In this document: piece by piece, positions 25,270 through 34,210 of the stretch
Layout: every line of letters begins with the position of its first letter
How positions within the stretch are numbered: position 1 is the stretch's first letter
Origin: an uncultured Eubacteriales bacterium
GTDB lineage: Bacteria > Bacillota > Clostridia > Oscillospirales > Oscillospiraceae
Assembly (NCBI GenBank): GCA_900544295.1
Contig: UQUO01000001.1
Span: 210,340 to 274,339 of the forward strand
DNA length: 64,000 nucleotides
Reading direction: 5' to 3'
Position numbers and translations under genes: made by a program
The notes under the pieces: model-generated
The model's input: the letters and a program-made list of their open reading frames with translations, nothing else
What the model was told of the DNA's origin: nothing
Databases searched by the model: none

Positions 25270-27186
25270 TTACCTCATACTTTTCACATCAATGCCGCAG
25301 CGCTTGATTTTCCTGTATAGGGTCGCACGGCTCATGCCGAGGCGCCTGGCGGCGTCCTCAACGCTGCCGCCGGAGAGGGTGAGGGCGGAGAGCAGCTCGC
25401 CGGCCTCGCTGGCGGGCTCGGCGGGGGGCTTGGAGCTGGGGCAGAGGGAGAGCCTGAGGCTCTGCGCGTCGAGCAGGGCGCCGGTCGTGGAGTAGTAGGC
25501 GCGCTCGATGGTGTTCTGCAGCTCACGCACGTTGCCGGGCCAGTCGTATTCCATGAGCCCGGAGAGGAACTCCGGCGCCATGCTGCGCTCCGGCTCGGGC
25601 GACATCTTGTTGAGGCGCTCCAGGAAGTGCCCGGCGCACAGGCCGATGTCCCCGGGCCGCTCCCTGAGGGGCGGTATCTCGAGCTTGAGCACGTTGAGGC
25701 GGAAGTAGAGGTCCTGGCGGAAGCCTCCCTCGACGGCAAGCTGCTCCAGCTTGCGGTTGGTCGAGGCGATTATCCGGATGTCGAGGTCTATCTCCTGGCT
25801 GCCGCCGACCCTGGTTATCCTGTGGGTCTCAACGGCGCGCAGGAGCTTGGACTGGAACTCGATGGGCAGCTCGCCGATCTCGTCGAGGAAGAGGGTTCCG
25901 TGGTTGGCGAGCTCGAAGCGGCCGGGGTTGCCCTCGCCGGAATGGGCTCCGGGGAAGGTGCCGGCCTCGTAGCCGAAGAGCTCACGCTCGAGCAGGTCAC
26001 GGGGGATGGAGGCGCAGTTGATGGCGACAAAGGGGCCCTCGGAGCGGCTGCCCTCGTTGTGCATGGACTGGGCGAAGAGCTCCTTGCCGGTGCCGGACTC
26101 GCCCTCGATGAGTATGTTGCCGTCGTATTGGGCGTAGCGCCTCGCGAGGGCGATGGTCTTTTTCATCGCCGGGTCGCGGGTGTAGATGTCCTGGAAGGTG
26201 TAGATGGCCCGGTTTCCGCTGACCTTGTTCACGGAGTCGAGGAGGTGCTTTTGCTTTTTGAGCGTGACGCAGAGGGTGCGCACGTCGTAGTCCATGGAGG
26301 GGCTGACGGAGGCAGAACAGTGCAGCAGGTCATCGCCGCTGATGAGCCTGGTGTCGTCGGAGAAGCAGCGGCTGCCCCGGCGCCAGTCCATGGCGTCCCA
26401 GCCGATGTCGGGCATGAGCCTGCGGAAGTCGCGGCCCTTGAGCTCCTCGAGGCTGAGCCCAAGCAGCCTGCCGGCGGCGCTGTTCATCCAGATGGCCCTG
26501 TAGTCGTCCTGGCCGAGCAAGACGATGCCGTCGGCGCTGCCCTCGAGGGCGGCGCGCATGATCTCGGCGTTGTGCAGCAGCGAGAGCTTGCCCTCGATGC
26601 CGTAGACGGCGGCGAGCACGACGGCCAGGGTGTGGTCGTGGACGCCGGAGGCGTCGCCGGACATATTGAAGCAGCCGATGACCTCGCCGTTGATGCCGTG
26701 GATGGGCGCCGCGGAGCAGGTCCAGCTGTGGTGCGTGCGGCAGTAGTGCTCCGGCCCGACCATCTGTATGGGCGTGTCGCAGTCGAGGGCGACGCTTATG
26801 GCGTTCGTGCCCACGCTGAGGTTGGACCAGAGCGCCCCCGGGACAAAGCGCAGATCCTCGGTCCGCTCCATGATGGACTCGTCGCCCATGGTCTCGAGCA
26901 CGTAGCCCGCGCTGTCGGTGAGCACCATGAGAAAGCCCGTGCGCCGGACGATGTCAAAGACGCTCTGCATGATCGGCAGGGCGATCTCCATGAGGGTGCT
27001 GTTGGCTTCCCTGATGGAGCGGAACACGGCGTCGTCCACCCTGCGGCCGATTCCGCCGTTGGGGTCCACCCCAGCCTCGCGGCATTTTCTCCAGCACTCG
27101 GCCACGGCGGGCTGCACGGAGCTGTCGAGCCTGCCCTCGTATACATAGGCAGCCCAGATCTCCTCAAACCTTCTGAGATCCTTCAT
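25270..27186 (-). CDS. acoR: AcoR-like AAA+ enhancer-binding transcriptional regulator
   Basis: This 638-residue protein starts at ATG 27186, overlapping the lplA end by 23 bp. Its domains are an N-terminal AcoR-type sensor with GAF (to about residue 185), PAS (about 190-300), AAA+ ATPase (about 325-560) and a Fis-type helix-turn-helix at the C-terminus (AARRLGMSRATLYRKI). Walker A is GESGTGKE and Walker B GTLFLDEIG. The loop normally reading GAFTGA, which touches sigma-54, reads GTFPGA. That substitution, with a sigma-A promoter at the target operon, suggests sigma-54-independent action. It probably senses acetoin or a related metabolite and controls the aco operon. Confidence 0.9.
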   Translation of the reverse strand: MKDLRRFEEIWAAYVYEGRLDSSVQPAVAECWRKCREAGVDPNGGIGRRVDDAVFRSIREANSTLMEIALPIMQSVFDIVRRTGFLMVLTDSAGYVLETMGDESIMERTEDLRFVPGALWSNLSVGTNAISVALDCDTPIQMVGPEHYCRTHHSWTCSAAPIHGINGEVIGCFNMSGDASGVHDHTLAVVLAAVYGIEGKLSLLHNAEIMRAALEGSADGIVLLGQDDYRAIWMNSAAGRLLGLSLEELKGRDFRRLMPDIGWDAMDWRRGSRCFSDDTRLISGDDLLHCSASVSPSMDYDVRTLCVTLKKQKHLLDSVNKVSGNRAIYTFQDIYTRDPAMKKTIALARRYAQYDGNILIEGESGTGKELFAQSMHNEGSRSEGPFVAINCASIPRDLLERELFGYEAGTFPGAHSGEGNPGRFELANHGTLFLDEIGELPIEFQSKLLRAVETHRITRVGGSQEIDLDIRIIASTNRKLEQLAVEGGFRQDLYFRLNVLKLEIPPLRERPGDIGLCAGHFLERLNKMSPEPERSMAPEFLSGLMEYDWPGNVRELQNTIERAYYSTTGALLDAQSLRLSLCPSSKPPAEPASEAGELLSALTLSGGSVEDAARRLGMSRATLYRKIKRCGIDVKSMR

Positions 27187-28180
27187 TTTCAACCCCCCCA
27201 AATATGATGAGCATGAGCTCCTCCGCGCCTATGCCTCCGAAAAACTCGTATAGCGGAAAGGCCCTCAGCCTCTCCGCGAACTCAGCCGGCTCAAAGCGGC
27301 AGCCCCTGAGGGCCTCACAGAGCTCCGAGCAGTCCCGCAGGGAGAGGAAGTCCCCGACGAAGGCCGCGGCCTCTATCTTGCCAGCAACGAGCTGGAGCTG
27401 CGCCTCTATACTTCCGGCGGGGAAGCGCCGGCGAGCGCGGAAGGAGAAATCCGGCGAGCGGCCCCGGTTCCAGTCCCAGCTGCGGTATTTTGCGTTCGCG
27501 AGCTCCTCGACCCGTGCCAGCTCCTCCTGCCCCAGGCTCTCGCACACAAGCCCGCCCTGCGCCAGCTGCGCGAGTATGGCACGCCGAAAACCGTGTACGT
27601 CCAAGTCCCCGCCGAGGAAGTCCCGAATGTTGCCCGTCCGGCTGCGCACGGATTTTGCGGCCTTGGATTCGAACTTGTCCGCCCTGGGTCTGAGCGCCGA
27701 GGCGAGGGCGTCCGCGTCCGTGTCGAACAGCAGCGTGCCGTGGTGGAGCACCCTGCCGCCACTGAGCCTCTGGGCGGTGCCGGAGACCTTCCGACCGTCA
27801 ATGCAGATGTCGTTCCTGCCGGAGAGCTCCGCCCTCAGCCCGAGCGAGCGTAGTGCGGAGCAGACGGGCCTCGCCAGCGCCTGCATACTCAGCTCCGCCG
27901 TGTTCCCGGCTTCGGTGATGAACGAGTAGTTGAGGTTCCCAAGGTCGTGGTAGACCGCGCCGCCGCCGGTCATGCGCCGGACGACGCGGATGCCGTGCGA
28001 GCTGACATAGGCCTCGTCAACCTCCTCGGAGACGTTCTGGTTGAGGCCTATTATCACCGAGCTCTCGTTCTGCCATAGGATGAGCCAGTCGCCCTCCCTC
28101 TTGTTCTCGAGCACGTACTCTTCAAAGGCCAGGTTGAACTCCGGCTCGGTGCTTCCCGTTTCGAGGTAGTGCAGGGCCAT
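27164..28180 (-). CDS. lplA: Lipoate-protein ligase A
   Basis: This 338-residue cytoplasmic enzyme activates free lipoate with ATP and attaches it to lipoyl domains. The family hallmarks are NESSVIIGLNQN near residue 40, RRMTGGGAVYHDLGNLNYS near 70-90 and the lysine segment GRKVSGTAQR near 130. The C-terminal domain occupies about 240-338. Start ATG 28180 has GGAGGCG upstream; the frame is open much further, but that part belongs to other gene fragments. It shares a transcript with acoR, supplying the modification that E2 and E3 of this locus need. Confidence 0.93.
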   Translation of the reverse strand: MALHYLETGSTEPEFNLAFEEYVLENKREGDWLILWQNESSVIIGLNQNVSEEVDEAYVSSHGIRVVRRMTGGGAVYHDLGNLNYSFITEAGNTAELSMQALARPVCSALRSLGLRAELSGRNDICIDGRKVSGTAQRLSGGRVLHHGTLLFDTDADALASALRPRADKFESKAAKSVRSRTGNIRDFLGGDLDVHGFRRAILAQLAQGGLVCESLGQEELARVEELANAKYRSWDWNRGRSPDFSFRARRRFPAGSIEAQLQLVAGKIEAAAFVGDFLSLRDCSELCEALRGCRFEPAEFAERLRAFPLYEFFGGIGAEELMLIIFGGVENEGSQKV

Positions 28181-28209
28181 GATGCGCCTCCGTCTCATGT
28201 GTTGAGAAA

Positions 28210-28260
28210 AGTATAGCAGATTTTTACGCGCAAGGCAAGCGATTCTCAAAATATTCTCAG
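28210..28260 (-). promoter_or_regulatory. lplA-acoR promoter with TGAGAAT sites
   Basis: Minus strand: TTGCCT (28238-28233), a 17-bp spacer and TATACT (28215-28210). Upstream, TGAGAATATTTTGAGAA (28259-28243) holds two copies of the motif seen at the aco promoter, 11 bp apart, in an activator-like position. Confidence 0.65.
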
Positions 28261-28280
28261 GCGCAGCCCGCCGGGCGCGA

Positions 28281-28306
28281 AAAAAGCAGAGCCCCGGGAG
28301 AGGCTC
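28281..28306 (-). terminator. Terminator hairpin upstream of lplA
   Basis: GAGCC and GGCTC flank an 8-nt loop, followed after TGC by six T on the minus strand. It would end the transcript of whatever gene once stood to its right, now the beta-phosphoglucomutase fragment. Confidence 0.6.
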
Positions 28307-28324
28307 CGCCCAAGCTTTAAATTT

Positions 28325-28408
28325 CAGCAGGCCGAGCTGGCGGAGGATGAAGGGCATGTTCTTGCTCGAGGAGCCGATTGCGAGCCTGAGGCCCATGCGG
28401 TTGTTGAT
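28325..28408 (-). pseudogene. Beta-phosphoglucomutase fragment
   Basis: About 28 codons read NNRMGLRLAIGSSSKNMPF and ILRQLGL. This matches the HAD-superfamily core of beta-phosphoglucomutase, including motif II (SSSKN). Nothing of the rest of the gene is present; the frame is fused to a secreted-protein fragment on its 5' side and ends at a terminator. It is a deletion remnant. Confidence 0.6.
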
Positions 28409-28422
28409 CTCGCAGCCGAAAC

Positions 28423-28912
28423 AAACCCCCAAAAGGTTGTTAGTGAATAATCCATCTCCAGTAACTGAAGCAGCTAATGACGAAAACGGAGTCAAGCTGC
28501 CATAATATGTGCCCTTGTTGACAATGACAGTGCCGCCGTCTACCTCAATGCCCGTACCTTCAAATTTCGCCGCATTTACAGCGAGGGTGCCGCCTTCTTC
28601 AACAATTATCGCGGGGCCATCGTAGCCGTCAACCATCTTGTAGGTAGTGGCAATGTTCCGGTTATAATCCTTAGCATAAGCATCAAGAACAACAAGTCCG
28701 TTATTTTCAACAGTAATGGGATTGCTAAGTGTTACTGTTAAGGGTGTGGTTGGCATATCCATCTCGTTTGTCAACAGCAGTCGGCCCCCGCTGCTGACCG
28801 TAACAGGGCCTGTTATATAGTAATCGCCATAATATTTGGAATTGTGACACGGTTGAGTTAACTGGATTCCTATAGTAAAGTAGGACGTACCTATAAAATC
28901 CCGAAAATACAT
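28423..28912 (-). pseudogene. Fragment of a secreted beta-helix/surface protein
   Basis: About 160 codons read as short beta-strand repeats with Gly/Asn turns: TGPVTVSSGGRLLLTNEM, ITVENNGLVVLDAY, AIIVEEGGTLAVNAAKF, IEVDGGTVIVNKG. This is typical of right-handed beta-helix or parallel-repeat surface proteins. There is no signal peptide, and the frame runs directly into the beta-phosphoglucomutase fragment, so both ends are missing. Between it and the integrase start at 29035 (28913-29034) I see only a possible promoter and GGAGGG before the ATG. Confidence 0.55.
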
Positions 28913-29034
28913 ATCTTGAGCTATCTGAGAGTTTTCTCTCGAGCATAGCCGTATCCTTGTGCATATCGAGGCCTCTGTTTATACTGGTATAGTCAACGGC
29001 GGGTAATACGTCTCACTCGGAAGGAGGGCACAAT

Positions 29035-29805
29035 ATGGTAGCCGGACACACGCAAGAAAAGCGCGGATACTTCTATATCGTCCTCAATTATAAAGATTCA
29101 GCCGGGGAGCCGAAACCGACAGCGCCGGCCGTGGCTGTCCCGGTCACATCGCTGACTGGCGATGTACTGTTTGCGGACTTTATGCTGAGCTGGCTGGACG
29201 TCATCAAACGCTCCGTTTCGCCGGTGACCTTCTCGTCGTACTCGGAAATGGTCAAGGGCATTACCGTGCCTTATTTCAGGAAAACCGGAATAAGGCTCTC
29301 AGCCCTGAAGCCGCGCGATATACAAGCGTTTTATGACGAGAAAATAAAGACCGTCTCCGCAAACTCCGTCATACACTACCACGCCAACATACACAAGGCA
29401 CTGGACATGGCGGTGAAGCTGGAGCTGATTCCGAACAATCCCTCGAATCACGTCGAGCTGCCAAAGAAAGCCCGATTTGTCGGGAGCTTTTACAACAGCG
29501 ACGAGCTGAACGAGCTTTTTGCCGCGACAAAAGGCACGAAGCTGGAGATTCCTGTACTGTTCGGAGCCTTCTACGGCCTACGGAGAAGCGAGGTTGTCGG
29601 CCTCAAGTGGGATGCGATAGACTTTGAAAACAACACCATCACAATTCGCCACACCGTGACGACGTGCCGCATCGACGGTAAAAAGGTGATGGTGGCTGCC
29701 GACAGGACGAAGAACAAATCCAGCATGAGGACGCTGCCGCTGGTGCCGTTTTTCAAAGAGCGTCTGCCCTGCCTTCAAGACCAGCAGAATAAGTGGCTTT
29801 TATGA
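29035..29805 (+). pseudogene. Tyrosine integrase, truncated in the catalytic domain
   Basis: The gene starts at ATG 29035 behind GGAGGG and codes for 256 residues. It is homologous to the integrase at 16620 (shared VSANxVIHxHANIHKAL and YGLRRSE segments). The DNA-binding domain and the first catalytic Arg are present. Translation leaves the family after ERLPCLQDQQ (about 29790), so the H-x-x-R, the second His and the Tyr nucleophile are lost. The junction enters, head-on, a truncated helicase gene of the same element. Confidence 0.9.
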
Positions 29806-30343
29806 AGCTGTCTCTCAGCTCGCCCTCATCATACCCGGCCATCAATGAGCCGTCAACGATACCGGCTATGTCGTGACGGTGTGCGTCGAAATACATCTCG
29901 GCGAGGTCGCGCGCCACATCTTGAAGCTGGCTGGAGAGCCACTCGCCCTCGGCGTTGAATGCCTGCCGCAAGCCGAGCTGGACTTCGGCGAGGTTCCCGT
30001 CGTTTATCTCCCACGGCGAGAACGGGCGCGAGCTGCGCCGGGTGCCGGTGTCGGCGATGTCGAAGACGTAGCGGAGCCTCGGCGCGTCGCCGAAGTGGTC
30101 CACGAGCGCGATGCCCTTCGCGCCGCGCCGGACATAGCGGCGCATGGTGTCGACCCACACCTCGTAGCTTGCGCAGGCCGTGGCCTCCGGCCGCTGGGCG
30201 TGGATCATGAGCTGGTCGGCGAACGGGTACTTGTACAGCCGCGATGCAGTGTCCAGAAACGCCGTCCAAGCGCCCACGCTGCCCGCCAGCCCCAGCGCAG
30301 TCTCGCGGGCGAGGTCCAAGTAAGTGTCCACCTTAGCAGGCAT
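29753..30343 (-). pseudogene. N-terminal fragment of the ICE helicase/N6-DNA methylase protein
   Basis: From ATG 30343 (AAAGGAGG upstream) about 185 residues match the start of the very large Snf2-type helicase/methylase of Clostridia conjugative elements (YPFADQLMIHAQRPEATACA, FSPWEINDGN). The normal protein exceeds 2000 residues. After DSFIKATY the frame crosses the junction at about 29790 and reads antisense to the integrase. The product, if made, would lack all catalytic domains. Confidence 0.75.
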
Positions 30344-30377
30344 CGCGCCCGCCTCCTTTCTGTTGTGTAAATAGTTT

Positions 30378-30408
30378 TAGCGACAGGCAAAGCGTTTGCC
30401 TGTCGCTA
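30378..30408 (-). terminator. Terminator-like hairpin
   Basis: TAGCGACAGGCAAA and TTTGCCTGTCGCTA form a perfect 14-bp stem around a 3-nt loop. It lies between the lipoprotein gene and the truncated helicase gene and would insulate the latter. Confidence 0.8.
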
Positions 30409-30442
30409 TTAGTCCCCAAAATATATATTAAGCGGGAGCTGT

Positions 30443-31375
30443 CTATCTGATAACAACACTGACTTCCGTGATATTCAGCCCCTCGTCCAGCCGGAAGCTG
30501 GCGTAAGAGCAGCAGGTGATGAGCACGGTCGAGGGGACGCCGCCCTCGTAAAAGAGCGAGGCAAAGACCGTCCCGGCCTCGCTGCCGTAGAAGGTGTCGT
30601 ACCAGCCGTCCGGCGCGCTGACGGAGCGCGGGTCGCGGCTCCAGATGTCGAGGGGGTTCGGGAAGCGCACGACGATGTCCGCATAGCTGTCCCCGACCTC
30701 GAGCCCGCGGAGCCGCCCCGCCGACGCCTCCTCCTCAAACATGGGCATCCAGTACATGGCGCGGCCGAGATATTCGTCCGGCAGGCGCTTGAACTCCGTG
30801 GGCAGGTACTGCACCGAGTCGTTTTCTCCCGTGCCGCTGTCGATGACCGGCTGTCCGCCGCTGAGAGAGAACTCAAAGCCCGGCGTGTCCTCCGCCCAGG
30901 CCGCGCGCTCGAAGCCGGTGTAGGAGAGCGTCAGCCTGTCCCCATCGACCGAGAGCCGCCCGGTGAGCGCGCTCGCGCCCAGCACGGGCTCAAGCCAAAG
31001 CCCATGTTTGCCGCAATCGACGCTGAATTCGCCCGAGTCCACCGCTTTAGCGGAAAAGGCCCTAGCGCTCATGAGCATATTGCCGTCAAGATATTCCACA
31101 ACCTCATATGTAAAGCAGCTGTACACCTTGAACGGCGTGCTGCCGTCCTCCTCCGCGCCTAGGTAAAGCAGCGCCCGGCCGCAAAAATGCTCGGCCTGCC
31201 AGACGCTGACCGGCTCAAAATCCATGGGCGGGATATAATCCGGCAGAGACGAGGCTTCAGGCATAGGAGCCGCTGTGGGCGTGGTGACAGCAGGCGTCGG
31301 CGTTGCCTCCACCACCTCCGCACCGCAGGCGGCGAGGAGGAGCAGGGCGAGAATAAGAGGGATTATACGCTTCAT
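30443..31375 (-). CDS. Lipoprotein of unknown function
   Basis: This 310-residue protein starts at ATG 31375 behind GGGAGGT. The signal peptide MKRIIPLILALLLLAAC has lipobox LAAC with Cys17, followed by a Thr/Pro-rich spacer (residues 25-45). The mature part is a mixed alpha/beta domain with no motif I recognise. It lies between topB and the helicase remnant, where conjugative elements often carry cargo. It ends in a basic residue after a beta strand-rich tail (TEVSVVIR). Confidence 0.7.
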   Translation of the reverse strand: MKRIIPLILALLLLAACGAEVVEATPTPAVTTPTAAPMPEASSLPDYIPPMDFEPVSVWQAEHFCGRALLYLGAEEDGSTPFKVYSCFTYEVVEYLDGNMLMSARAFSAKAVDSGEFSVDCGKHGLWLEPVLGASALTGRLSVDGDRLTLSYTGFERAAWAEDTPGFEFSLSGGQPVIDSGTGENDSVQYLPTEFKRLPDEYLGRAMYWMPMFEEEASAGRLRGLEVGDSYADIVVRFPNPLDIWSRDPRSVSAPDGWYDTFYGSEAGTVFASLFYEGGVPSTVLITCCSYASFRLDEGLNITEVSVVIR

Positions 31376-31454
31376 GCCGGTGACCTCCCTTGATGGCATT
31401 TACCATATTCAGTCTATAAGACCCCTTGCCGCATGTCAACACATATATTCCTAC

Positions 31455-33491
31455 TCAACGAGACTTGCCAAAGTCCAGCCAGTAGACAACCCTCTCGCCG
31501 TCGTCTTTGAGGATGAGGTCGGCGGGGTAGTAGGCGTCGCGCTTGGCGGAGTAGACCTCGTTAATATGTATCCGCCCGTCTCGAAGGAGCTGGGCGGCCT
31601 GAGACTTGCTCAGGCGGATGCGCTTGGCGGCGAGGAACTTGTTGTCTGTCCAGAGTGCAAAGCGGCAGATGCTGCTCTCGCAGAAATAGCCCTTCTTGCC
31701 CGTCACGACGTTGCAGCCGCAGCGCGGGCATTTGCCTATTACCTCGCCGATCGTTGGAAACTGCGGCGAGGCCAGCTTCGGCGTGTAATTGCCGCACAGC
31801 TCGCGCACCATGTCCTCAATGCCCGACATGAACACTTCCGGTGCAAGCTCGCCGCGCTCGACCTGGCTTAGTTTCTGCTCCCACTCGGACGTGAGTTCAG
31901 CTGAGGCAAGCTGCTCCGGAAGCACAGCCGTGAGTGCCGCGCCCGTCTGCGTAGGGATGAGGGACACGTTCTTCTTTGCCTTCTTTCGCTCTATGAAGCC
32001 CGCAGCCACTAGCTTTTCAATTATGCCTGCCCGCGTCGCGGGCGTACCCAGCCCCTTGCGCTCGGCTTCCTCCGGCGTCTCCCCGGCGTTCTCCATGGCC
32101 TTCAGGAGTGTACCCTCAGTGAAATGCGCCGGGGGCGAGGTCTGGCCCTCCTTGACCTCGGCACTCAAGACATTCAGCTCGTCGCCCTCGTGCAATTCCG
32201 GCAGTGAGCTGTCCCGGCGCTCAGCGATGTCGTATGCGCGCCAGCCGGGGTCGAGGACGGTCTTACCCTTGACGCTGTATGTGACGCCGCCGCAGGCAAG
32301 CTCGACGCTCGTCTCCAGCCAGCGGTGGGGCGCGGAAACGGCCCGGAACACCTGCGCTGCCATGAGCCGGAGCAGCTCGCACTCGCCCGCAGGCAGGTCG
32401 TCAAGCTCGCAGTCCGCGGCGCTCATGGTGGGAACGAGCGCGTGGTGGTCGGAGACCTTGGCGCTGTCGCAGACCTGTTCAGCGTAGACGGCAAACGGCG
32501 GCTCAAGGCCGCAGATGCCAGCCGCGCAGAGGACGAGGGACTTCACGCCCTCCTCCATGCCGTCCGTGAGATAGCGGCTGTCCGTGCGCGGGTAGGTGCA
32601 TAGGCGTTTCTCGTAGAGGGATTGAAGATAGTCCAGTGTCTGCTGGGCGGTGTAGCCGAGGACGCGGTTGGCCTCGCGCTGGAGCACGGTCAGGTCGTAG
32701 AGCACGGGGGCGTTCTCGTACTTCTCCTTGGTGCTGACCGCTGTCACGACGCACTTGCCGCCGGCAGAGACCACGGCTTCCTCAGCCTCGGCCCTGTTGC
32801 TGAACCGCTTGCTCTCAGCGGAAAATTCTCCGAGGTGCAGCTGGGCGGTATAAAAGGCTTCGGGTACGAAGCCCGCAATGCCCGCCTCGCGCTGAGTGAG
32901 CAGCGCGAGTGTGGGCGAGACGACGCGGCCTGTGTTCAGGGTGCGGTGGTAGGTGACGGAGAGCAGCCGCGTGGCGTTGATGCCGACGAGCCAGTCGGCG
33001 CGTTCCCGGCAGCGCGCAGCGGCAAAGAGCCTGTCATAGTCCGCACCGGGGCGCAGTTCGCCGAGGGCGCGGCGTATCTCGACCTCTTCCATCGAGTTGA
33101 GCCAGAGGCGCAGAGTAGGCTTGGTGCAGCCCGTGAGTTCGTAGAGGTTGCGGAAGATGAGCTCGCCCTCGCGTCCGGCGTCGCAGGCGTTTATGACCTG
33201 GGAGACGTCGTCTCTGAGCATCAGGCCGCGCAGGATTCCGAACTGTTTTCGCTTGTCCTGAGGCACTCTGTAGCGCCAGTCCTGGGGCAGTATGGGCAGG
33301 TCGGCTACGCGCCAGCGGCTGAGCTGCGGGTCGTATGCCTCGGCGCTTACGAGCTGCGCCAGATGCCCCAGGCACCAGCCCACGACATACCCGTTGCCCT
33401 CAAAGTACCCGTCCTTACGCGCCAGCGCCCCGACCACCGCGGCAATAGCCTGCGCGACGGAGGGCTTTTCGGTTATTATGAGTGTCTGCAT
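31455..33491 (-). CDS. topB: DNA topoisomerase III of the conjugative element
   Basis: This 678-residue type IA topoisomerase relaxes and decatenates DNA through a single-strand break. The Toprim domain opens with LIITEKPSVAQAIAAVVG and has the acidic DAGREGELIF near 112-121. The active-site Tyr is in RLCTYPRTDSRYL near residue 300. A C-terminal zinc-ribbon-like segment (CPRCGCNVVTGKKGYFC) lies near 600. Length fits the element-borne TopB family. It is a typical ICE gene, here between the TA modules and the lipoprotein gene, and appears intact. Confidence 0.92.
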   Translation of the reverse strand: MQTLIITEKPSVAQAIAAVVGALARKDGYFEGNGYVVGWCLGHLAQLVSAEAYDPQLSRWRVADLPILPQDWRYRVPQDKRKQFGILRGLMLRDDVSQVINACDAGREGELIFRNLYELTGCTKPTLRLWLNSMEEVEIRRALGELRPGADYDRLFAAARCRERADWLVGINATRLLSVTYHRTLNTGRVVSPTLALLTQREAGIAGFVPEAFYTAQLHLGEFSAESKRFSNRAEAEEAVVSAGGKCVVTAVSTKEKYENAPVLYDLTVLQREANRVLGYTAQQTLDYLQSLYEKRLCTYPRTDSRYLTDGMEEGVKSLVLCAAGICGLEPPFAVYAEQVCDSAKVSDHHALVPTMSAADCELDDLPAGECELLRLMAAQVFRAVSAPHRWLETSVELACGGVTYSVKGKTVLDPGWRAYDIAERRDSSLPELHEGDELNVLSAEVKEGQTSPPAHFTEGTLLKAMENAGETPEEAERKGLGTPATRAGIIEKLVAAGFIERKKAKKNVSLIPTQTGAALTAVLPEQLASAELTSEWEQKLSQVERGELAPEVFMSGIEDMVRELCGNYTPKLASPQFPTIGEVIGKCPRCGCNVVTGKKGYFCESSICRFALWTDNKFLAAKRIRLSKSQAAQLLRDGRIHINEVYSAKRDAYYPADLILKDDGERVVYWLDFGKSR

Positions 33492-33517
33492 ATGTTCATC
33501 CTTTCGAGAAAAATAAA

Positions 33518-33550
33518 AGAGGCCAGCTCTCGCTGGCCTCTCGGCGTTGT
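33518..33550. repeat. 33-bp hairpin repeat, copy 1
   Basis: AGAGGCCAGCTCTCGCTGGC followed by CTCTCGGCGTTGT is identical to 34211-34243. It contains a GAGGCCAGC/GCTGGCCTC stem. Each copy lies just downstream of a toxin gene, so it is probably a transcription terminator duplicated with the module. Confidence 0.85.
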
Positions 33551-33557
33551 GTTTGGT

Positions 33558-33875
33558 TTATATGAGGGACTGCAAGTCCCGCCTGTTGTACAATATGCGC
33601 CGGACTTCCATCACGTCGTCGATGACGACATAGAAGATGACGTAGTTGCGCACATAGATGCGGTAGTATGGGTACTTGCGCTCCTTAGCCGACCTGTACG
33701 GCTCAAATGCCTCGGCGCAGGAGGTGCGCTCCTTGATGGCGCGTTCGACATCGTCCACGAGCGCGAGCGCGGCGACGGGGTTCTCAAGCTGTAGCGAGAA
33801 ATAATCCACTATCTCGTTCAAGTCTTCCTCAAACAGAGGAAGTATCCGCAGCTTATACCTTCCTATGTCCATCAA
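33558..33875 (-). CDS. RelE/ParE-family toxin
   Basis: This 105-residue protein has the compact RelE/ParE fold pattern: YKLRILPLFEEDLNEIVDYF at the N-terminus (plasmid-stabilisation signature), then the strand pattern YYRIYVRNYVIFYVV and C-terminal VRRILYNRRD. It would cleave ribosome-bound mRNA or target gyrase. It overlaps the upstream antitoxin gene by 23 bp, the usual coupled arrangement. A related pair lies 700 bp upstream. Confidence 0.85.
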   Translation of the reverse strand: MMDIGRYKLRILPLFEEDLNEIVDYFSLQLENPVAALALVDDVERAIKERTSCAEAFEPYRSAKERKYPYYRIYVRNYVIFYVVIDDVMEVRRILYNRRDLQSLI

Positions 33876-34122
33876 TGCGCTCCCTCACACGCGAGAACAC
33901 CTCGTCGGACGAAAAGCGGCGCGTGTCCTCGGCGGCGGCGCGGTCAGCCTCGTCCAGCTTGGCCTCCACGTTCTCGGTCAGGGCCGAATACTGTTCAAGG
34001 CTCATAACGACCATGGAGCCATAGCCGTTTTTCGTGAGATACACGGGCTGCCCGCGTTTGACGGTCTCCTCGATCTCCGAGAACTTGTTCCGAAGGTCGG
34101 AAACCGGACGAATGTTCAACAT
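33853..34122 (-). CDS. Phd/YefM-family antitoxin
   Basis: This 89-residue DNA-binding antitoxin has the N-terminal Phd/YefM pattern IRPVSDLRNKFSEIEETV, and KRGQPVYLTKNGYGSMVVM near residues 22-40. An acidic C-terminal tail binds the toxin. It is first in a two-gene operon and probably represses it. Confidence 0.87.
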   Translation of the reverse strand: MLNIRPVSDLRNKFSEIEETVKRGQPVYLTKNGYGSMVVMSLEQYSALTENVEAKLDEADRAAAEDTRRFSSDEVFSRVRERIDGHRKV

Positions 34123-34210
34123 AGTCTCAGCCTCCTATCTGGCATTATATTATCAGAATTATGCCAGATGTGCAACAGCTTATTCTTTGAAACATGGGCG
34201 GACGCAGCCG

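Noticed and set aside
27164..28912. A single 582-residue protein covering secreted-protein, phosphoglucomutase and lipoate-ligase segments
   Set aside because: A terminator, a promoter and a ribosome site lie before ATG 28180, and lipoate-protein ligases start there. The upstream part is unrelated debris.
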